A DNA stretch of 64,000 nucleotides from Clostridiales bacterium 38-18. Lineage in GTDB: Bacteria; Bacillota; Clostridia; Peptostreptococcales; Acidaminobacteraceae. The first letter of the stretch is position 1, and each line of letters opens with the position of its first letter. A program made the translations under genes and the position numbers. Positions 36,641 through 46,511 of the stretch are shown here, piece after piece. The stretch covers positions 611,132-675,131 of the forward strand of contig MKTL01000006.1 of the NCBI GenBank assembly GCA_001897605.1. The letters run 5' to 3'. Below the pieces are notes generated by a model that saw only the letters and a program-made list of their open reading frames with translations, did no database searches and was not told where the DNA came from.

Positions 36641-37891
36641 TTAAATAAAGCTAGCAAATAGCATAATGTTTAATACCGTTAATATCACGCCGATTGCTAT
36701 TAAAACTAATTTTGTAGACAGTGGATTCTTATACTTTCCCATCACCTTTTCAGATGACGTCAGATAGATCTGAAGAAACACTGTGATTGGCAACTGAATG
36801 CTGAGCATCATCTGACTGTAGATAAGCCCCTTAAATGAGTCTTGAATTAAAAAGATAATCAAGGTTGCAATCCCCAAGATGCCGATGACACCAAATTTTG
36901 AATGTATGTCCTCGATGTTATATGGTTCGCCAAACATTCCAGCAAATATTGAACCTCCTGCCATGCCAGCAGTGATCGTAGAGGAAATACCTGAAAATAA
37001 TAAAGCGATGGCAAAGACTAAAGCTGCTCCCGAGCCTGCGAGGGGCTCAAGCATGTTCTTAGCGATCGAAAGCTCTTCTACGTGAATTTTATCTGCAAAG
37101 AAAGTGGTTGCGGCAAGTATAATCATCGCACTGTTAATTGCCCAGCCTACCCCCATTGAAAACAGCGTATCTAAAAACTCAAATGACAATTGCTTTTTGA
37201 TCACACTTTCATCTTGAAGATTCCACTGACGACTTTGAATGATTTCAGAATGTAAAAAAAGGTTATGTGGCATAACGACAGCGCCTAGAACAGACATAAC
37301 GATCGTCATAGAGCCTTCTGGAATGCTAACCGATACCCATCCTGTAGCAGCAGCGCCCCAATTGACATCCACTAGGCTCAGTTCATATAAAAAGGATAGT
37401 CCAATGATAGACACAAATCCAATGATCCACTTCTCAAGCTTAAAATACGAGTTCGATAAGAGCATGTAAACGATCAGGCCAAAAACCATTACTGATCCAA
37501 TCTTAATTGGGACTCTAAAGAGCATGTTTAAGGCAATTGCTCCCCCTAAAATCTCTGCTAAAGCCGTAGAAATTGCCGCCATTATCCCCGTTGAGAGGAT
37601 GACTTTAGACGCCCAAGGCTTTAAATGGCGCGTTGCTGACTCAGATAAACACTCATTGGTGACGATACCAAGATGCGCGACGTTGTGCTGTAAAACGACC
37701 AGCATGATCGTCGATAAGGTTACCATCCACAGGAGCTTATACCCGTAGGTCGAACCTGCTGCGATATTGGATGCCCAGTTACCTGGATCGATAAACCCGA
37801 CGGTAACCAGTAAGCCTGGTCCCATATATTTTAAAACTTCTTTTATTCCAAATTTCTTTTCATGTTGTTTGCTCTTAAGTTCATTAATCAT
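36641..37891 (-). CDS. Nramp-family metal ion transporter (MntH-like)
   Basis: GPGLLVTVGFIDPGNWASNIAAGS; GAVVMPHNLFLHSEIIQSR. Confidence 0.93.
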   Translation of the reverse strand: MINELKSKQHEKKFGIKEVLKYMGPGLLVTVGFIDPGNWASNIAAGSTYGYKLLWMVTLSTIMLVVLQHNVAHLGIVTNECLSESATRHLKPWASKVILSTGIMAAISTALAEILGGAIALNMLFRVPIKIGSVMVFGLIVYMLLSNSYFKLEKWIIGFVSIIGLSFLYELSLVDVNWGAAATGWVSVSIPEGSMTIVMSVLGAVVMPHNLFLHSEIIQSRQWNLQDESVIKKQLSFEFLDTLFSMGVGWAINSAMIILAATTFFADKIHVEELSIAKNMLEPLAGSGAALVFAIALLFSGISSTITAGMAGGSIFAGMFGEPYNIEDIHSKFGVIGILGIATLIIFLIQDSFKGLIYSQMMLSIQLPITVFLQIYLTSSEKVMGKYKNPLSTKLVLIAIGVILTVLNIMLFASFI

Positions 37892-37916
37892 ATTCTGCGT
37901 CCTTTTATGTCGAATC

Positions 37917-37944
37917 TATATTTGATTTAGCTAAATGAATTATA
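37917..37944. promoter_or_regulatory. 28-bp imperfect palindrome upstream of the Nramp gene, candidate metalloregulator operator
   Basis: TATATTTGATTTAG|CTAAATGAATTATA, 12 of 14 positions symmetric, 26 bp from the start codon. Confidence 0.6.
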
Positions 37945-38027
37945 CCACAAACGAGAATCTAGCTTAATAAAAATCATCTGTCATCGAGTCCTCAGATTTC
38001 ACATCATTTTCTTTGCTGATATATAAA

Positions 38028-38059
38028 AAGCTGATAGAATAAAAATCTTCTATCAGCTT
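38028..38059. terminator. intrinsic terminator-like hairpin
   Basis: AAGCTGATAGAA-TAAAAATC-TTCTATCAGCTT, 12-bp perfect stem after the ABC permease. Confidence 0.75.
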
Positions 38060-38091
38060 ATAAATTTATCATACTCAAGATTAGTTCTATG

Positions 38092-39264
38092 TTAGCCAAT
38101 CTTCTCAAGCGATTTACGCTTACCTACCACTAAAGCAATCATTATAAATGCAAGTGCAAATCCACCTTCTATTAGTAAAATGCTGTACAGCTCCGACAGA
38201 TGTCCATTTGAAAAATTCGTTAGATCACCGATCATGAGATTGCCTTTTACGTACCAATACGTTGGGAAGAAACTGGCAACTTTTAAAACACTCTCACCTA
38301 AAAATGCCTGTGGTACAAATACACCACTGATAAAGCAAGCGGATAATGTAACGATTCCAGCGATCGCTGAAAGCGCTTGCTTCCCTTTTACCAAGTTCCC
38401 AATCAGGAAGCTAAGTCCTAAAATGCTTAAGCCGAAGATAAATGAATTAATCATAAAGTAGATGGTGTTAAGCTTAAAAACATTTCTAAAGTCCATCACA
38501 AAACTAACTAAAAGTAAGAGTATCCAAACGATTAATGCAAATACACCATTTGATGCGAGAAGCTGTAGACTGTTTGAATAGCCAGTTACTGGACTACAGG
38601 TATTTCTCATTTTAAGGTCTTTCCTGCCAAACACCAACATGATCGTTGCAACACCCATGATGACGATGTACATATATGAGTAGGCCATGTAGTTAAAGAA
38701 GAACGGCATGAGATCGCCTTCTATACCTTGCTTAGCCTGTTCTGCCATATGCACAACTGTGTCATTTGATGCAAGAGCTGCCACTTTAGAAGCGAGATCC
38801 GCCTCAGATAGCTCAGGATAGCCTAGCTTTGTTGCAGATAGTAATCTTAGAAACTGATTGATATGGTTTTGTGCTTGAATGGTTTCTGGCGCGTCTGGGA
38901 TGGTCATAACATCAAGCGGTACCATTTCACCCTTTTCAGAGATTTGACCAAAATCCGAAGGAATTCTAACGATCATATAGACGGCTCTAAAATATAGGGC
39001 ATCTTGTATGCTCTCTTCAGTATCTTCCAGCTCTACGATATTGGCAACCTCACTGAGGGAGTTGATGAAGCTCTTCGTAAGAGGTGTCTCTGTCTCGTTA
39101 AAAACTGCGACGTTGATTTTTGTATCCGAAAAGTTCTCAGGCCCGCCAGACAAGACTTCTATTCGAGTAGCAATAACAGAAACCATTATAAAAACCAACA
39201 TATAGATTAAAAAGGTTGGAATATTCTTTTTCAGGATTTTCATAGATACTTTAAAGACTGGCAT
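38092..39264 (-). CDS. ABC-2 type permease
   Basis: N-terminal TM, large extracytoplasmic domain, C-terminal TMs; AIAGIVTLSACFISGVFVPQAFLGESVLKVASFFPTYW. Confidence 0.85.
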   Translation of the reverse strand: MPVFKVSMKILKKNIPTFLIYMLVFIMVSVIATRIEVLSGGPENFSDTKINVAVFNETETPLTKSFINSLSEVANIVELEDTEESIQDALYFRAVYMIVRIPSDFGQISEKGEMVPLDVMTIPDAPETIQAQNHINQFLRLLSATKLGYPELSEADLASKVAALASNDTVVHMAEQAKQGIEGDLMPFFFNYMAYSYMYIVIMGVATIMLVFGRKDLKMRNTCSPVTGYSNSLQLLASNGVFALIVWILLLLVSFVMDFRNVFKLNTIYFMINSFIFGLSILGLSFLIGNLVKGKQALSAIAGIVTLSACFISGVFVPQAFLGESVLKVASFFPTYWYVKGNLMIGDLTNFSNGHLSELYSILLIEGGFALAFIMIALVVGKRKSLEKIG

Positions 39265-40387
39265 ATTTTCGCCTCCTTATGATGAAGTACGTCGCCACAC
39301 CAAATACAACGGTATAAGCCATAATACTCAATAAACTCGACCAGTAAGGCGCCATAGAATCATAATAGTAGATGCTATAAAGGGCATCTGACAAGAGATT
39401 GGCAGGGTTTAGCTTTGCAACGATTGGAGCATTTTGTGCGATATAGTACTTTGTCTCAGCGATCATCATCCCCGCTAAAAACGCACCTGTCATAGAAACC
39501 AAAAGGACGACTCCTATTTTAATGCCTTCGCTCTTCTTAAATATCGAAGAAACAAATGCACCAAATGCAACGCCTAGCATACTGCCAAATAGGATCACTA
39601 GCACAATATAGCCCAAGCTGTCACCAAACTGGATGCCAAGGCCAAATATAATGTATAAAAGAAGAATCATCAAACCTGCAAAGTGAACGGTCATCGAAGC
39701 AAATGTCGATGCCATGAATAGCTTCATCTTGTGAACAGGTGGTAAATTCATACGCGCAGCGGTTGGCGAAAGGTTCGCTTGTATGCGATTGACTTCCTCA
39801 AGACCATATAGGCTGCCATAAAGGCACGACATAGCGATTAATCCATAAAAGTAGATTTGCATCCCACTGATGTCTTTGTCGGTAATTGGTAGCTGATTAA
39901 GAAAAACTTGATCCTGATTGAGCTTTGCAATCACAGCTTCTATGTTTTCGGGATGTGTCATATAAACACCCTCTATCAGCTTGGCGCTTTGCTCGTATTG
40001 TTCTAAAAAGTTCTTGAGGATGCTCTGATTGAGTCCTGATTTAAAGACGACGAGTTCATTGGGTTCTCCAGGAATGATCGCCCCTGATACGGCTTTATCA
40101 TCGATGAGTTTAAGTGCACCCGCTCTGTCTGTGAAGGTTACCTCAAAGAGTGCGCCCTCTCCCTGTGAAAGGGTCTGTAGCGTTTTAATCAACGCTTCCT
40201 GTGAAGGCGTCGCCACGTCCTCCACCACCGCTACTGGAATTGCACTAAAGGAAGTCGCTTGACCGATGCCACCCAGTGCTACTTTGAAAAAAGTCGCCAG
40301 TATAATCGGAAAAAGAATCGTCCAAAACACCAGTGTGCGTTCCCTCAGTAAAGTTTTAATTCGATATTTATAGAGATGTAAAAACAT
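39251..40387 (-). CDS. ABC-2 type permease
   Basis: YRIKTLLRERTLVFWTILFPIILATFF; C-terminal AKLNPANLLSDALYSIYYYDS. Confidence 0.88.
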   Translation of the reverse strand: MFLHLYKYRIKTLLRERTLVFWTILFPIILATFFKVALGGIGQATSFSAIPVAVVEDVATPSQEALIKTLQTLSQGEGALFEVTFTDRAGALKLIDDKAVSGAIIPGEPNELVVFKSGLNQSILKNFLEQYEQSAKLIEGVYMTHPENIEAVIAKLNQDQVFLNQLPITDKDISGMQIYFYGLIAMSCLYGSLYGLEEVNRIQANLSPTAARMNLPPVHKMKLFMASTFASMTVHFAGLMILLLYIIFGLGIQFGDSLGYIVLVILFGSMLGVAFGAFVSSIFKKSEGIKIGVVLLVSMTGAFLAGMMIAETKYYIAQNAPIVAKLNPANLLSDALYSIYYYDSMAPYWSSLLSIMAYTVVFGVATYFIIRRRKYASL

Positions 40388-40396
40388 AATTGCCTC

Positions 40397-41329
40397 CTAA
40401 TCTCTCAGCTCTTTGCCAGTAATTTCAAGGAAAACGTCATTGAGTGTCGGTAGCTCAGAGTAGATTTTACCGTAGCTAAGTTGCTCGCGTTTTAAGGTTT
40501 CAAGCACATTTTCAAGATTGTTTTTGCCACCAGCTGACCTTATGACGATTTGATTGCCAGAGTTTTCAACGCCGATGATGTTTGGTAAAGCTGTAATTGC
40601 TTCGATCTGGCTTGGCGTTGGATGATACGCTTCAACGGTGATCTTCTCGCCGACTGAAATCATGTTTTTAAGCTGTTCCTTCGTGCCAGTAGCCACCACT
40701 CTACCCTTATCAAGAATCATAATTCGCGTACAGATCTGCTCGACTTCTTCCATATAGTGCGAGGTATAGATAATGGTTGCGCCTCTTCTGTTGAGCTCTT
40801 GGATGCCCTCTAGGATTTTGTTTCTACTTTGTGGATCGACGGCAACTGTCGGTTCATCTAGTATGATGAGCTTTGGCTGATGTGCAATGCCGCAAGCGAT
40901 GTTCAGTCGTCTTAAAAGACCGCCACTGAGCTTTTTCGGATAAAACCTTTTATAGTCTTCGAGTCCGACGAAATCGATGGCTTCTTCTACAAGTGTCTTA
41001 CGTTTAGCTTTGTCGCTTACGTAAAGGCCACAGAAGTAATCGATGTTTTCATAAACGGTTAACTCATCAAATACAGCGACGTTTTGAAGCACGATACCGA
41101 TGTTGCGTTTTAAGTCGTAGGCTTCAGGTGTCATGGATTTCCCAAACAGCTCTATTTCGCCCTTGTCGTATTTGAGTAACGATAATAAACAGTTGATGGT
41201 CGTCGTTTTGCCAGAGCCATTTGGGCCAAGCAAACCGAAGATTTCACCTTCTTTTACATCAAAGTTGAGATGGTCGATAGCGACCAAATCGCCGTAGCGT
41301 TTAACCAGTTGATTGACTTTAACGATCAT
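40397..41329 (-). CDS. ABC transporter ATP-binding protein
   Basis: LLGPNGSGKTTTINCL; LSGGLLRRLNIACGIAHQPKLIILDEPTVAVDPQSR. Confidence 0.95.
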   Translation of the reverse strand: MIVKVNQLVKRYGDLVAIDHLNFDVKEGEIFGLLGPNGSGKTTTINCLLSLLKYDKGEIELFGKSMTPEAYDLKRNIGIVLQNVAVFDELTVYENIDYFCGLYVSDKAKRKTLVEEAIDFVGLEDYKRFYPKKLSGGLLRRLNIACGIAHQPKLIILDEPTVAVDPQSRNKILEGIQELNRRGATIIYTSHYMEEVEQICTRIMILDKGRVVATGTKEQLKNMISVGEKITVEAYHPTPSQIEAITALPNIIGVENSGNQIVIRSAGGKNNLENVLETLKREQLSYGKIYSELPTLNDVFLEITGKELRD

Positions 41330-41609
41330 ATTTTCCTCCTATAATATAATGGATCATTATTTATGAGTTGATTAGAATATCTTTACTTATAGATTTAAGT
41401 TTTTCATCAGTTTCTATTATTTGCTAGAATGTTGAAAGTTGACTAGATGAAACCTTTAAATCGTTTTTTCCTAGGTTACTTTTATTATAGCGATAAAATC
41501 TCAAGCTGTTCAGTGTCACCCATCATGAATCCTGATGACATTTGTCACCTTGTCACCTTTCATTTGTTACTGTAAACTGAATCTATAATGTTTCTATAGG
41601 AGGCCACTT

Positions 41610-42719
41610 TTGTCGATTAGGAAACTACCTGCATTCGCTGTCATTATACTGACCGTCATCACGATACAACTGAGTTTACCCAGTCATACGACTGCGGTTT
41701 TACCCTTTATCATATGTGCCATAACGACCGGTATCATTTTATACTTTGATGCGCTTTGGATCAGTCGGATTGCGCTGGGATTTTACGTTCTACTCAGCCT
41801 CTATCAGCACGACTATCTGTTTTTTCTACCGATTCTAGGCTACAGTCACTATCGACTGAAGGCACCGTTTGATGTTGGCATCCTGTTACTTCCTGTATTT
41901 AGCTATGCACTCAATGTACAGTTTGATACGTCCAGCTTCGTCCTCATTGGATTAACGCTTATGGCAATCGTTATCAAGCATCAAGCGTTAAGCTATGACC
42001 ACGTCAGAGAAAAGCTACATATGCAAAGCGATAATATGCGAGAGCTATCCCTATCGCTACTTGAGCAAAACAGGCAGCTTCTAGAGCATCAGGACGAGTC
42101 GGTTCACCTCGCAACACTTGACGAGCGCAATCGAATTGCAAGGGAGATACACGACCACGTTGGACATCAGCTAACCCGTGTGCTTCTGCAAATAGGCGCA
42201 CAGCTCACAGTGAATAAGGAAGATCCAGCACTGCTTTCGATGAAAGCCTCGCTAGACAACGCCATGGACAGCCTTAGAAACAGCGTCCACGATCTGCACG
42301 ATACTTCTCTTGATCTAGAGAGTCAATTGAAGGGCATCACCAGCGACTTTGACTTTTGTCCGATTCGATTAACGCTTCATCTATCCGATACACCATCGGC
42401 TAAGCTCAGTTATGCCATACTCGCAATCGTCAAAGAGGGTTTATCCAACATCATCAAGCACACGAAGGCTTCTAAAGCAAGTGTTTCACTCATTGAGCAT
42501 CCCAGCTTTTATCAGCTGATTATATTTAACGATACCCATGAGCAGGATCAATCCTACTCAATGAACAACCAGTCGATTCTTTCTCCAGACGAACTGGTTC
42601 AGAATACTTCCGGTATCGGGCTTAAGAACATCGAACAGCGTGTCGCAGATCTAGGCGGTCGCTTTTTAATCCGTACGCAGACAGGCTATGAGCTTTTTAT
42701 CACCTTTCCAAAATCCTAA
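41610..42719 (+). CDS. NarL-type (HisKA_3) sensor histidine kinase
   Basis: LDERNRIAREIHDHVGHQLTRVLLQIGAQL; LSYAILAIVKEGLSNIIKHTKASKA; GIGLKNIEQRVADLGG. Confidence 0.93.
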   Translation: MSIRKLPAFAVIILTVITIQLSLPSHTTAVLPFIICAITTGIILYFDALWISRIALGFYVLLSLYQHDYLFFLPILGYSHYRLKAPFDVGILLLPVFSYALNVQFDTSSFVLIGLTLMAIVIKHQALSYDHVREKLHMQSDNMRELSLSLLEQNRQLLEHQDESVHLATLDERNRIAREIHDHVGHQLTRVLLQIGAQLTVNKEDPALLSMKASLDNAMDSLRNSVHDLHDTSLDLESQLKGITSDFDFCPIRLTLHLSDTPSAKLSYAILAIVKEGLSNIIKHTKASKASVSLIEHPSFYQLIIFNDTHEQDQSYSMNNQSILSPDELVQNTSGIGLKNIEQRVADLGGRFLIRTQTGYELFITFPKS

Positions 42720-42731
42720 AAGGAGGCACCT

Positions 42732-43358
42732 ATGAGAATCCTACTCGTCGATGACGATCCTATCGTATGTATGTCACTTAAAACGATTATAGAAGCTGAT
42801 CCAGACCTCACCATCGTCGCTACTGGTACAAATGGTATGGAGGCGATCGCACTTTATAAGCAGCACCAGCCAGATATTCTGTTAATGGACATTCGCATGC
42901 CAGAGATGACGGGGATTGAGGCGGCAGAGTCACTGTTAAGTGACGACGCTGCTGCCAAAATTCTGTTTCTTACCACCTTCTCAGATGACGAATATATCAT
43001 AAAAGCACTCCGGATCGGTGCGAAGGGCTATCTACTGAAACAGCATTTTGACAGCATCGTACCGTCTGTTAAAACGGTGTTATCGGGGCAAAATGTGTAC
43101 GGGGATGAGATTATGACCAGACTGCCTGAGATGATGTCGCGCCCACAGACGGTGTCTGCCGCCACAATCGGGCTGAGTGAAAAAGAGTTACAGATCGTAG
43201 AAAAAGTATCAGAAGGGCTGTCTAATAAAGAAATTTCAGATACACTATACCTCAGCGAGGGCACTGTCAGAAACTATATCAGTACCATACTTGAAAAGCT
43301 AGAGCTAAGAGATCGGACACAGCTAGCGATCTATTATTATAAGCATCTAAGACCTTAA
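42732..43358 (+). CDS. NarL/FixJ-family response regulator
   Basis: ILLVDDDPIVC...DILLMDIRMPEMTG; LSEKELQIVEKVSEGLSNKEISDTLYLSEGTVRNYISTILEKL. Confidence 0.95.
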   Translation: MRILLVDDDPIVCMSLKTIIEADPDLTIVATGTNGMEAIALYKQHQPDILLMDIRMPEMTGIEAAESLLSDDAAAKILFLTTFSDDEYIIKALRIGAKGYLLKQHFDSIVPSVKTVLSGQNVYGDEIMTRLPEMMSRPQTVSAATIGLSEKELQIVEKVSEGLSNKEISDTLYLSEGTVRNYISTILEKLELRDRTQLAIYYYKHLRP

Positions 43359-43390
43359 ACACTCTGTCTAACTAAGCCTAATAACAAACA

Positions 43391-43446
43391 AAATCCTGCA
43401 ACACGCCAAAGAATGATTTAATCTCACTTGGCCAGTTGCAGGATTT
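43391..43446. terminator. large-loop intrinsic terminator-like hairpin
   Basis: AAATCCTGCAAC ... GTTGCAGGATTT, 12-bp perfect arms between convergent genes; inner GCCAA/TTGGC. Confidence 0.7.
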
Positions 43447-43507
43447 TTATTTTTAAAAGAAGAAAAAACGACTGCATTCTTTTTCAAGAAATACAATTGG
43501 TTATTGG

Positions 43508-43885
43508 TTACACCACAAAGGTAAACGCAGCACAGATGACTGCCATTACCAAATATACAATTACTTGCATCAGATTAAATGGATAGAGATGCACTGGATT
43601 TTCAGTATCATAATAGACCTTATGCTTGTCGCCTTTTTTAAAGGAAAGCGGCACCTGAATCTTATTTTCTGATACGTAATTTCTACCTTCTACGGTATAT
43701 TTCAGTGTAGCACGCTTAACGTTACCTCTTCGAACGAAAGCTGGTCGAGAAGTTTCTGTTTCCAAAATCTCACCTGTTGTTGTGCCCGTGTGAGAAGCCT
43801 TACTTTTAAACCATACCACTTGGTAAAGCGCAAATACCGCTAGACCTGCAGCCAATGTCAATAAGAGCATATCCTTTGTACTCAT
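43508..43885 (-). CDS. DUF3592-like membrane protein
   Basis: GTTTGEILETETSRP...ATLKYTVEGRNYVSENKIQVPLSFKKGDKHKVYYDTENPVHLYPF. Confidence 0.6.
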   Translation of the reverse strand: MSTKDMLLLTLAAGLAVFALYQVVWFKSKASHTGTTTGEILETETSRPAFVRRGNVKRATLKYTVEGRNYVSENKIQVPLSFKKGDKHKVYYDTENPVHLYPFNLMQVIVYLVMAVICAAFTFVV

Positions 43886-43894
43886 AATTACCCC

Positions 43895-44215
43895 TTATAA
43901 AAAATTAATGAACGCAACAATCGTAAATACGACGCCAGATATCCCCCAGTGCGCGTATCGATTGATGGTTTTTTCGTGATAAGCCTCACGATAAGCATAG
44001 GATAAATGGTGATAAACAGCATCTTCATCCGCTTTTTGATCGCCTCTTTTATGGCTTAACCAAAAGAGACAACCATTCCCTAACATAAATGGTATAAGAA
44101 AAGTGCCAGTATGTAAATAATAATCCAATAAATAAGTTATACCAAGTCCAATCCCAATGATCACACTGGACTTAAGCACGAACTTAAAGAAATGAAAAAG
44201 CGACCTTTTAAGCAT
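43895..44215 (-). CDS. hypothetical membrane protein
   Basis: 106-aa ORF with multiple hydrophobic segments. Confidence 0.5.
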   Translation of the reverse strand: MLKRSLFHFFKFVLKSSVIIGIGLGITYLLDYYLHTGTFLIPFMLGNGCLFWLSHKRGDQKADEDAVYHHLSYAYREAYHEKTINRYAHWGISGVVFTIVAFINFL

Positions 44216-44351
44216 AAAACCCCACCTTTCGACTTTATTAAATCAATCCTATCACACAGGTATTAAAATTGAATTAAAATAATCATAAATAAAAATCTTC
44301 TTACATCGAGTCCTCAGATTTTACCACAAACTAGATTGTGGCTTAATAAAA

Positions 44352-44383
44352 AAATCCCAACAAGTTATTGATTGCTGGGATTT
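44352..44383. terminator. intrinsic terminator-like hairpin
   Basis: AAATCCCA ... TGGGATTT downstream of the flavocytochrome gene. Confidence 0.6.
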
Positions 44384-44406
44384 CTTAATCATCTCAAAAA
44401 AAGCTT

Positions 44407-45834
44407 TTACTCTTCGCCCAATCGTCCTGCAATTCTACCAAACACCACGGCATCTAAAAGTGAGTTCCCACCAAGGCGATTGAGGCCGTGAATGCCACCA
44501 GTTGCTTCACCAGAAGCATATAGACCGATGATTGGCTGTCCGCTTTCGTCTATCACTCTAGCACGTTCATCAATTAAGATCCCGCCCATACAGTAATGCA
44601 CTCCGGGCAGCACTTGTATGGCATAATATGGCCCCTCCTCTAGCTTCCGTTCTAAAGATTTTCTATCGAAGTCCAGATCGACACCTTCATTGACATAACT
44701 GTTATAATCCATTATCGTTTGTTCCAAGCTTTGACGATCGACGCGAATGCTCTCAGCAAGGCCTTCGATTGTATCAGAGGCGTCAACGATTGCCATATTG
44801 ATGTAGTCATTGGTCGCAGCAAGTGATTTTTTTATAGCTTCGTTAAACACCAAATAGACTTCCTGATCGGGCTGCATTAATATGTCTTCGCTGAGCAAGT
44901 CCCTATTTTCTAATTCGTCTGCAAATCGTTTACCTTTGTTGTTCACCAAAATGCCGCCATTCCCTCTCAATGCCTCTGTGATCAGCATGCCATACTCATA
45001 GGACACTGTCGGGTGTGTTTGAATGTACGACATATCGACTAGCTTAACCTTTAATGGCGCAACCAATCCGATAAAATCGCCAGTTGCACTAGGGCTGTTG
45101 GTGGTTTTATAGCCCTTTAACTTCTGATTATAATACACGTATTGCTCTGGGCTACCACCAAAACCACCTGTCGCGATAATGACGTTTTCAGTGTGTATGG
45201 TGTACGATCGACCTGTACGATCGATGACCTTCACGCCTTCGACAGAACCGTCTGTATCCGTTATAATCTCAATCGCCTTGGTCTCCAGTCTCAAGTCAAT
45301 GTCTAACCCATCGATGGTTTTCTTCAGTATGCTGACGATTTCACTTCCCACTGGCTCGCCACCAGATGGACGATGCGTACGCGCAACGCTGTGTCCTGCC
45401 AATATGCCGATATCTGAAAGATCTGCTCCCATATCGATTAACCAATCAAGTGCACTGGCACTTTCATCTGCAAGCTTTTCAACCATAATTAAATTATTTT
45501 CTGAATGACCAGAAACCAACACATCCGATACAAACAAATCTTTGCTATCCTCAATGCCTTTGAGCTTTTGAAACGGTGAACCAACGATGTTAATCCCAGC
45601 GGTCGCCCTTGCAGTATTGCCACCCACATAGGGCATTTTCTCTAATAAAATGACACTTTTCCCTAAATTATCAGCTTCTATCGCTGCACTCATACCGCTT
45701 GCCCCTGCACCGATGACGATAACATCTGCAGTATCGGTGACAACTGCACCTTTATAAATTAAACCTAGAATAAGAACGATTAAAATTCCTATGCCTAAGA
45801 TTAAACCTTTTTTCACTCGCTTTTCCCCTTCCAA
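44407..45834 (-). CDS. flavocytochrome c / fumarate reductase-like FAD protein, N-terminal anchor
   Basis: DVIVIGAGASGMSAAIEADNLGKSVILLEKMPYVGGNT; THPTVSYEYGMLITEALRGNGGILVN; GLYASGEATGGIHGLNRLGGNSLLDAVVFGRIAG. Confidence 0.92.
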   Translation of the reverse strand: MEGEKRVKKGLILGIGILIVLILGLIYKGAVVTDTADVIVIGAGASGMSAAIEADNLGKSVILLEKMPYVGGNTARATAGINIVGSPFQKLKGIEDSKDLFVSDVLVSGHSENNLIMVEKLADESASALDWLIDMGADLSDIGILAGHSVARTHRPSGGEPVGSEIVSILKKTIDGLDIDLRLETKAIEIITDTDGSVEGVKVIDRTGRSYTIHTENVIIATGGFGGSPEQYVYYNQKLKGYKTTNSPSATGDFIGLVAPLKVKLVDMSYIQTHPTVSYEYGMLITEALRGNGGILVNNKGKRFADELENRDLLSEDILMQPDQEVYLVFNEAIKKSLAATNDYINMAIVDASDTIEGLAESIRVDRQSLEQTIMDYNSYVNEGVDLDFDRKSLERKLEEGPYYAIQVLPGVHYCMGGILIDERARVIDESGQPIIGLYASGEATGGIHGLNRLGGNSLLDAVVFGRIAGRLGEE

Positions 45835-46511
45835 ACATAGTATTTATTGGGTCTACCGATTTTACCATAATTAAGCTGTTCTTCGACTTCGTCAAGACTA
45901 ACCATATATTCCAGATACCGCCTAACCGTTACTCTGGCTAGCTCTGTCTTTTCAGCAATTTCCTGAGCAGTTTGTTTTTCACCAGCTTCAAGCAACGCCT
46001 CTTTAACTAAGCTATACGTCATTGGATTGATGCCCTTTTCCATAACTGCATCTCGTTCAATTGTTACTTCCTTAGAAAGAATCTGCGGTGTTGATAGCAT
46101 TTTATCGATGTCTTCTTGAACGATACTTTGCTTTTCTGAAAAGGCAGATCGCTTTTGCAATACCTTATAAACAGCTTCACTAAACCTTTCAAAGGAAAAC
46201 GGCTTAATTAAATAATCGATTGCACCCAGTCTAAATACTGTCGCTACAGTTTCATAGCTATTATCAGCGGTAATCAGCACTACTTCGATATCCAGTGCAC
46301 TCGCCCTCGCCCATGCTAAAAGATCTGGTCCTCTACCTTCACCAAGATATACATCGAGCAATATCAACTGTATGCTTTCCGTCTCAAGCACTGCCTTTGC
46401 AGATTCAATAGAACTCGCCTCAAAGATTTCAAAGCTGGCATCGATTTTTTTAAGATAGCCTTTATTAATGGTTCTCACCATCGGATCGTCTTCAACGATT
46501 AATACTCTCAT
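45813..46511 (-). CDS. CitB/DcuR-type response regulator
   Basis: VLIVEDDPMVRTINKGYLKKI; LILLDVYLGEGRGPDLL; C-terminal LARVTVRRYLEYMVSLDEVEEQLNYGKIGRPNKYYVW. Confidence 0.92.
   Translation of the reverse strand: MRVLIVEDDPMVRTINKGYLKKIDASFEIFEASSIESAKAVLETESIQLILLDVYLGEGRGPDLLAWARASALDIEVVLITADNSYETVATVFRLGAIDYLIKPFSFERFSEAVYKVLQKRSAFSEKQSIVQEDIDKMLSTPQILSKEVTIERDAVMEKGINPMTYSLVKEALLEAGEKQTAQEIAEKTELARVTVRRYLEYMVSLDEVEEQLNYGKIGRPNKYYVWKGKSE

Noticed and set aside
42004-42201. Minus-strand ORF (MRLFAEAHGLADVQRGRV...)
   Set aside because: Antisense to the histidine kinase H-box region; composition reflects reverse reading of a conserved domain.
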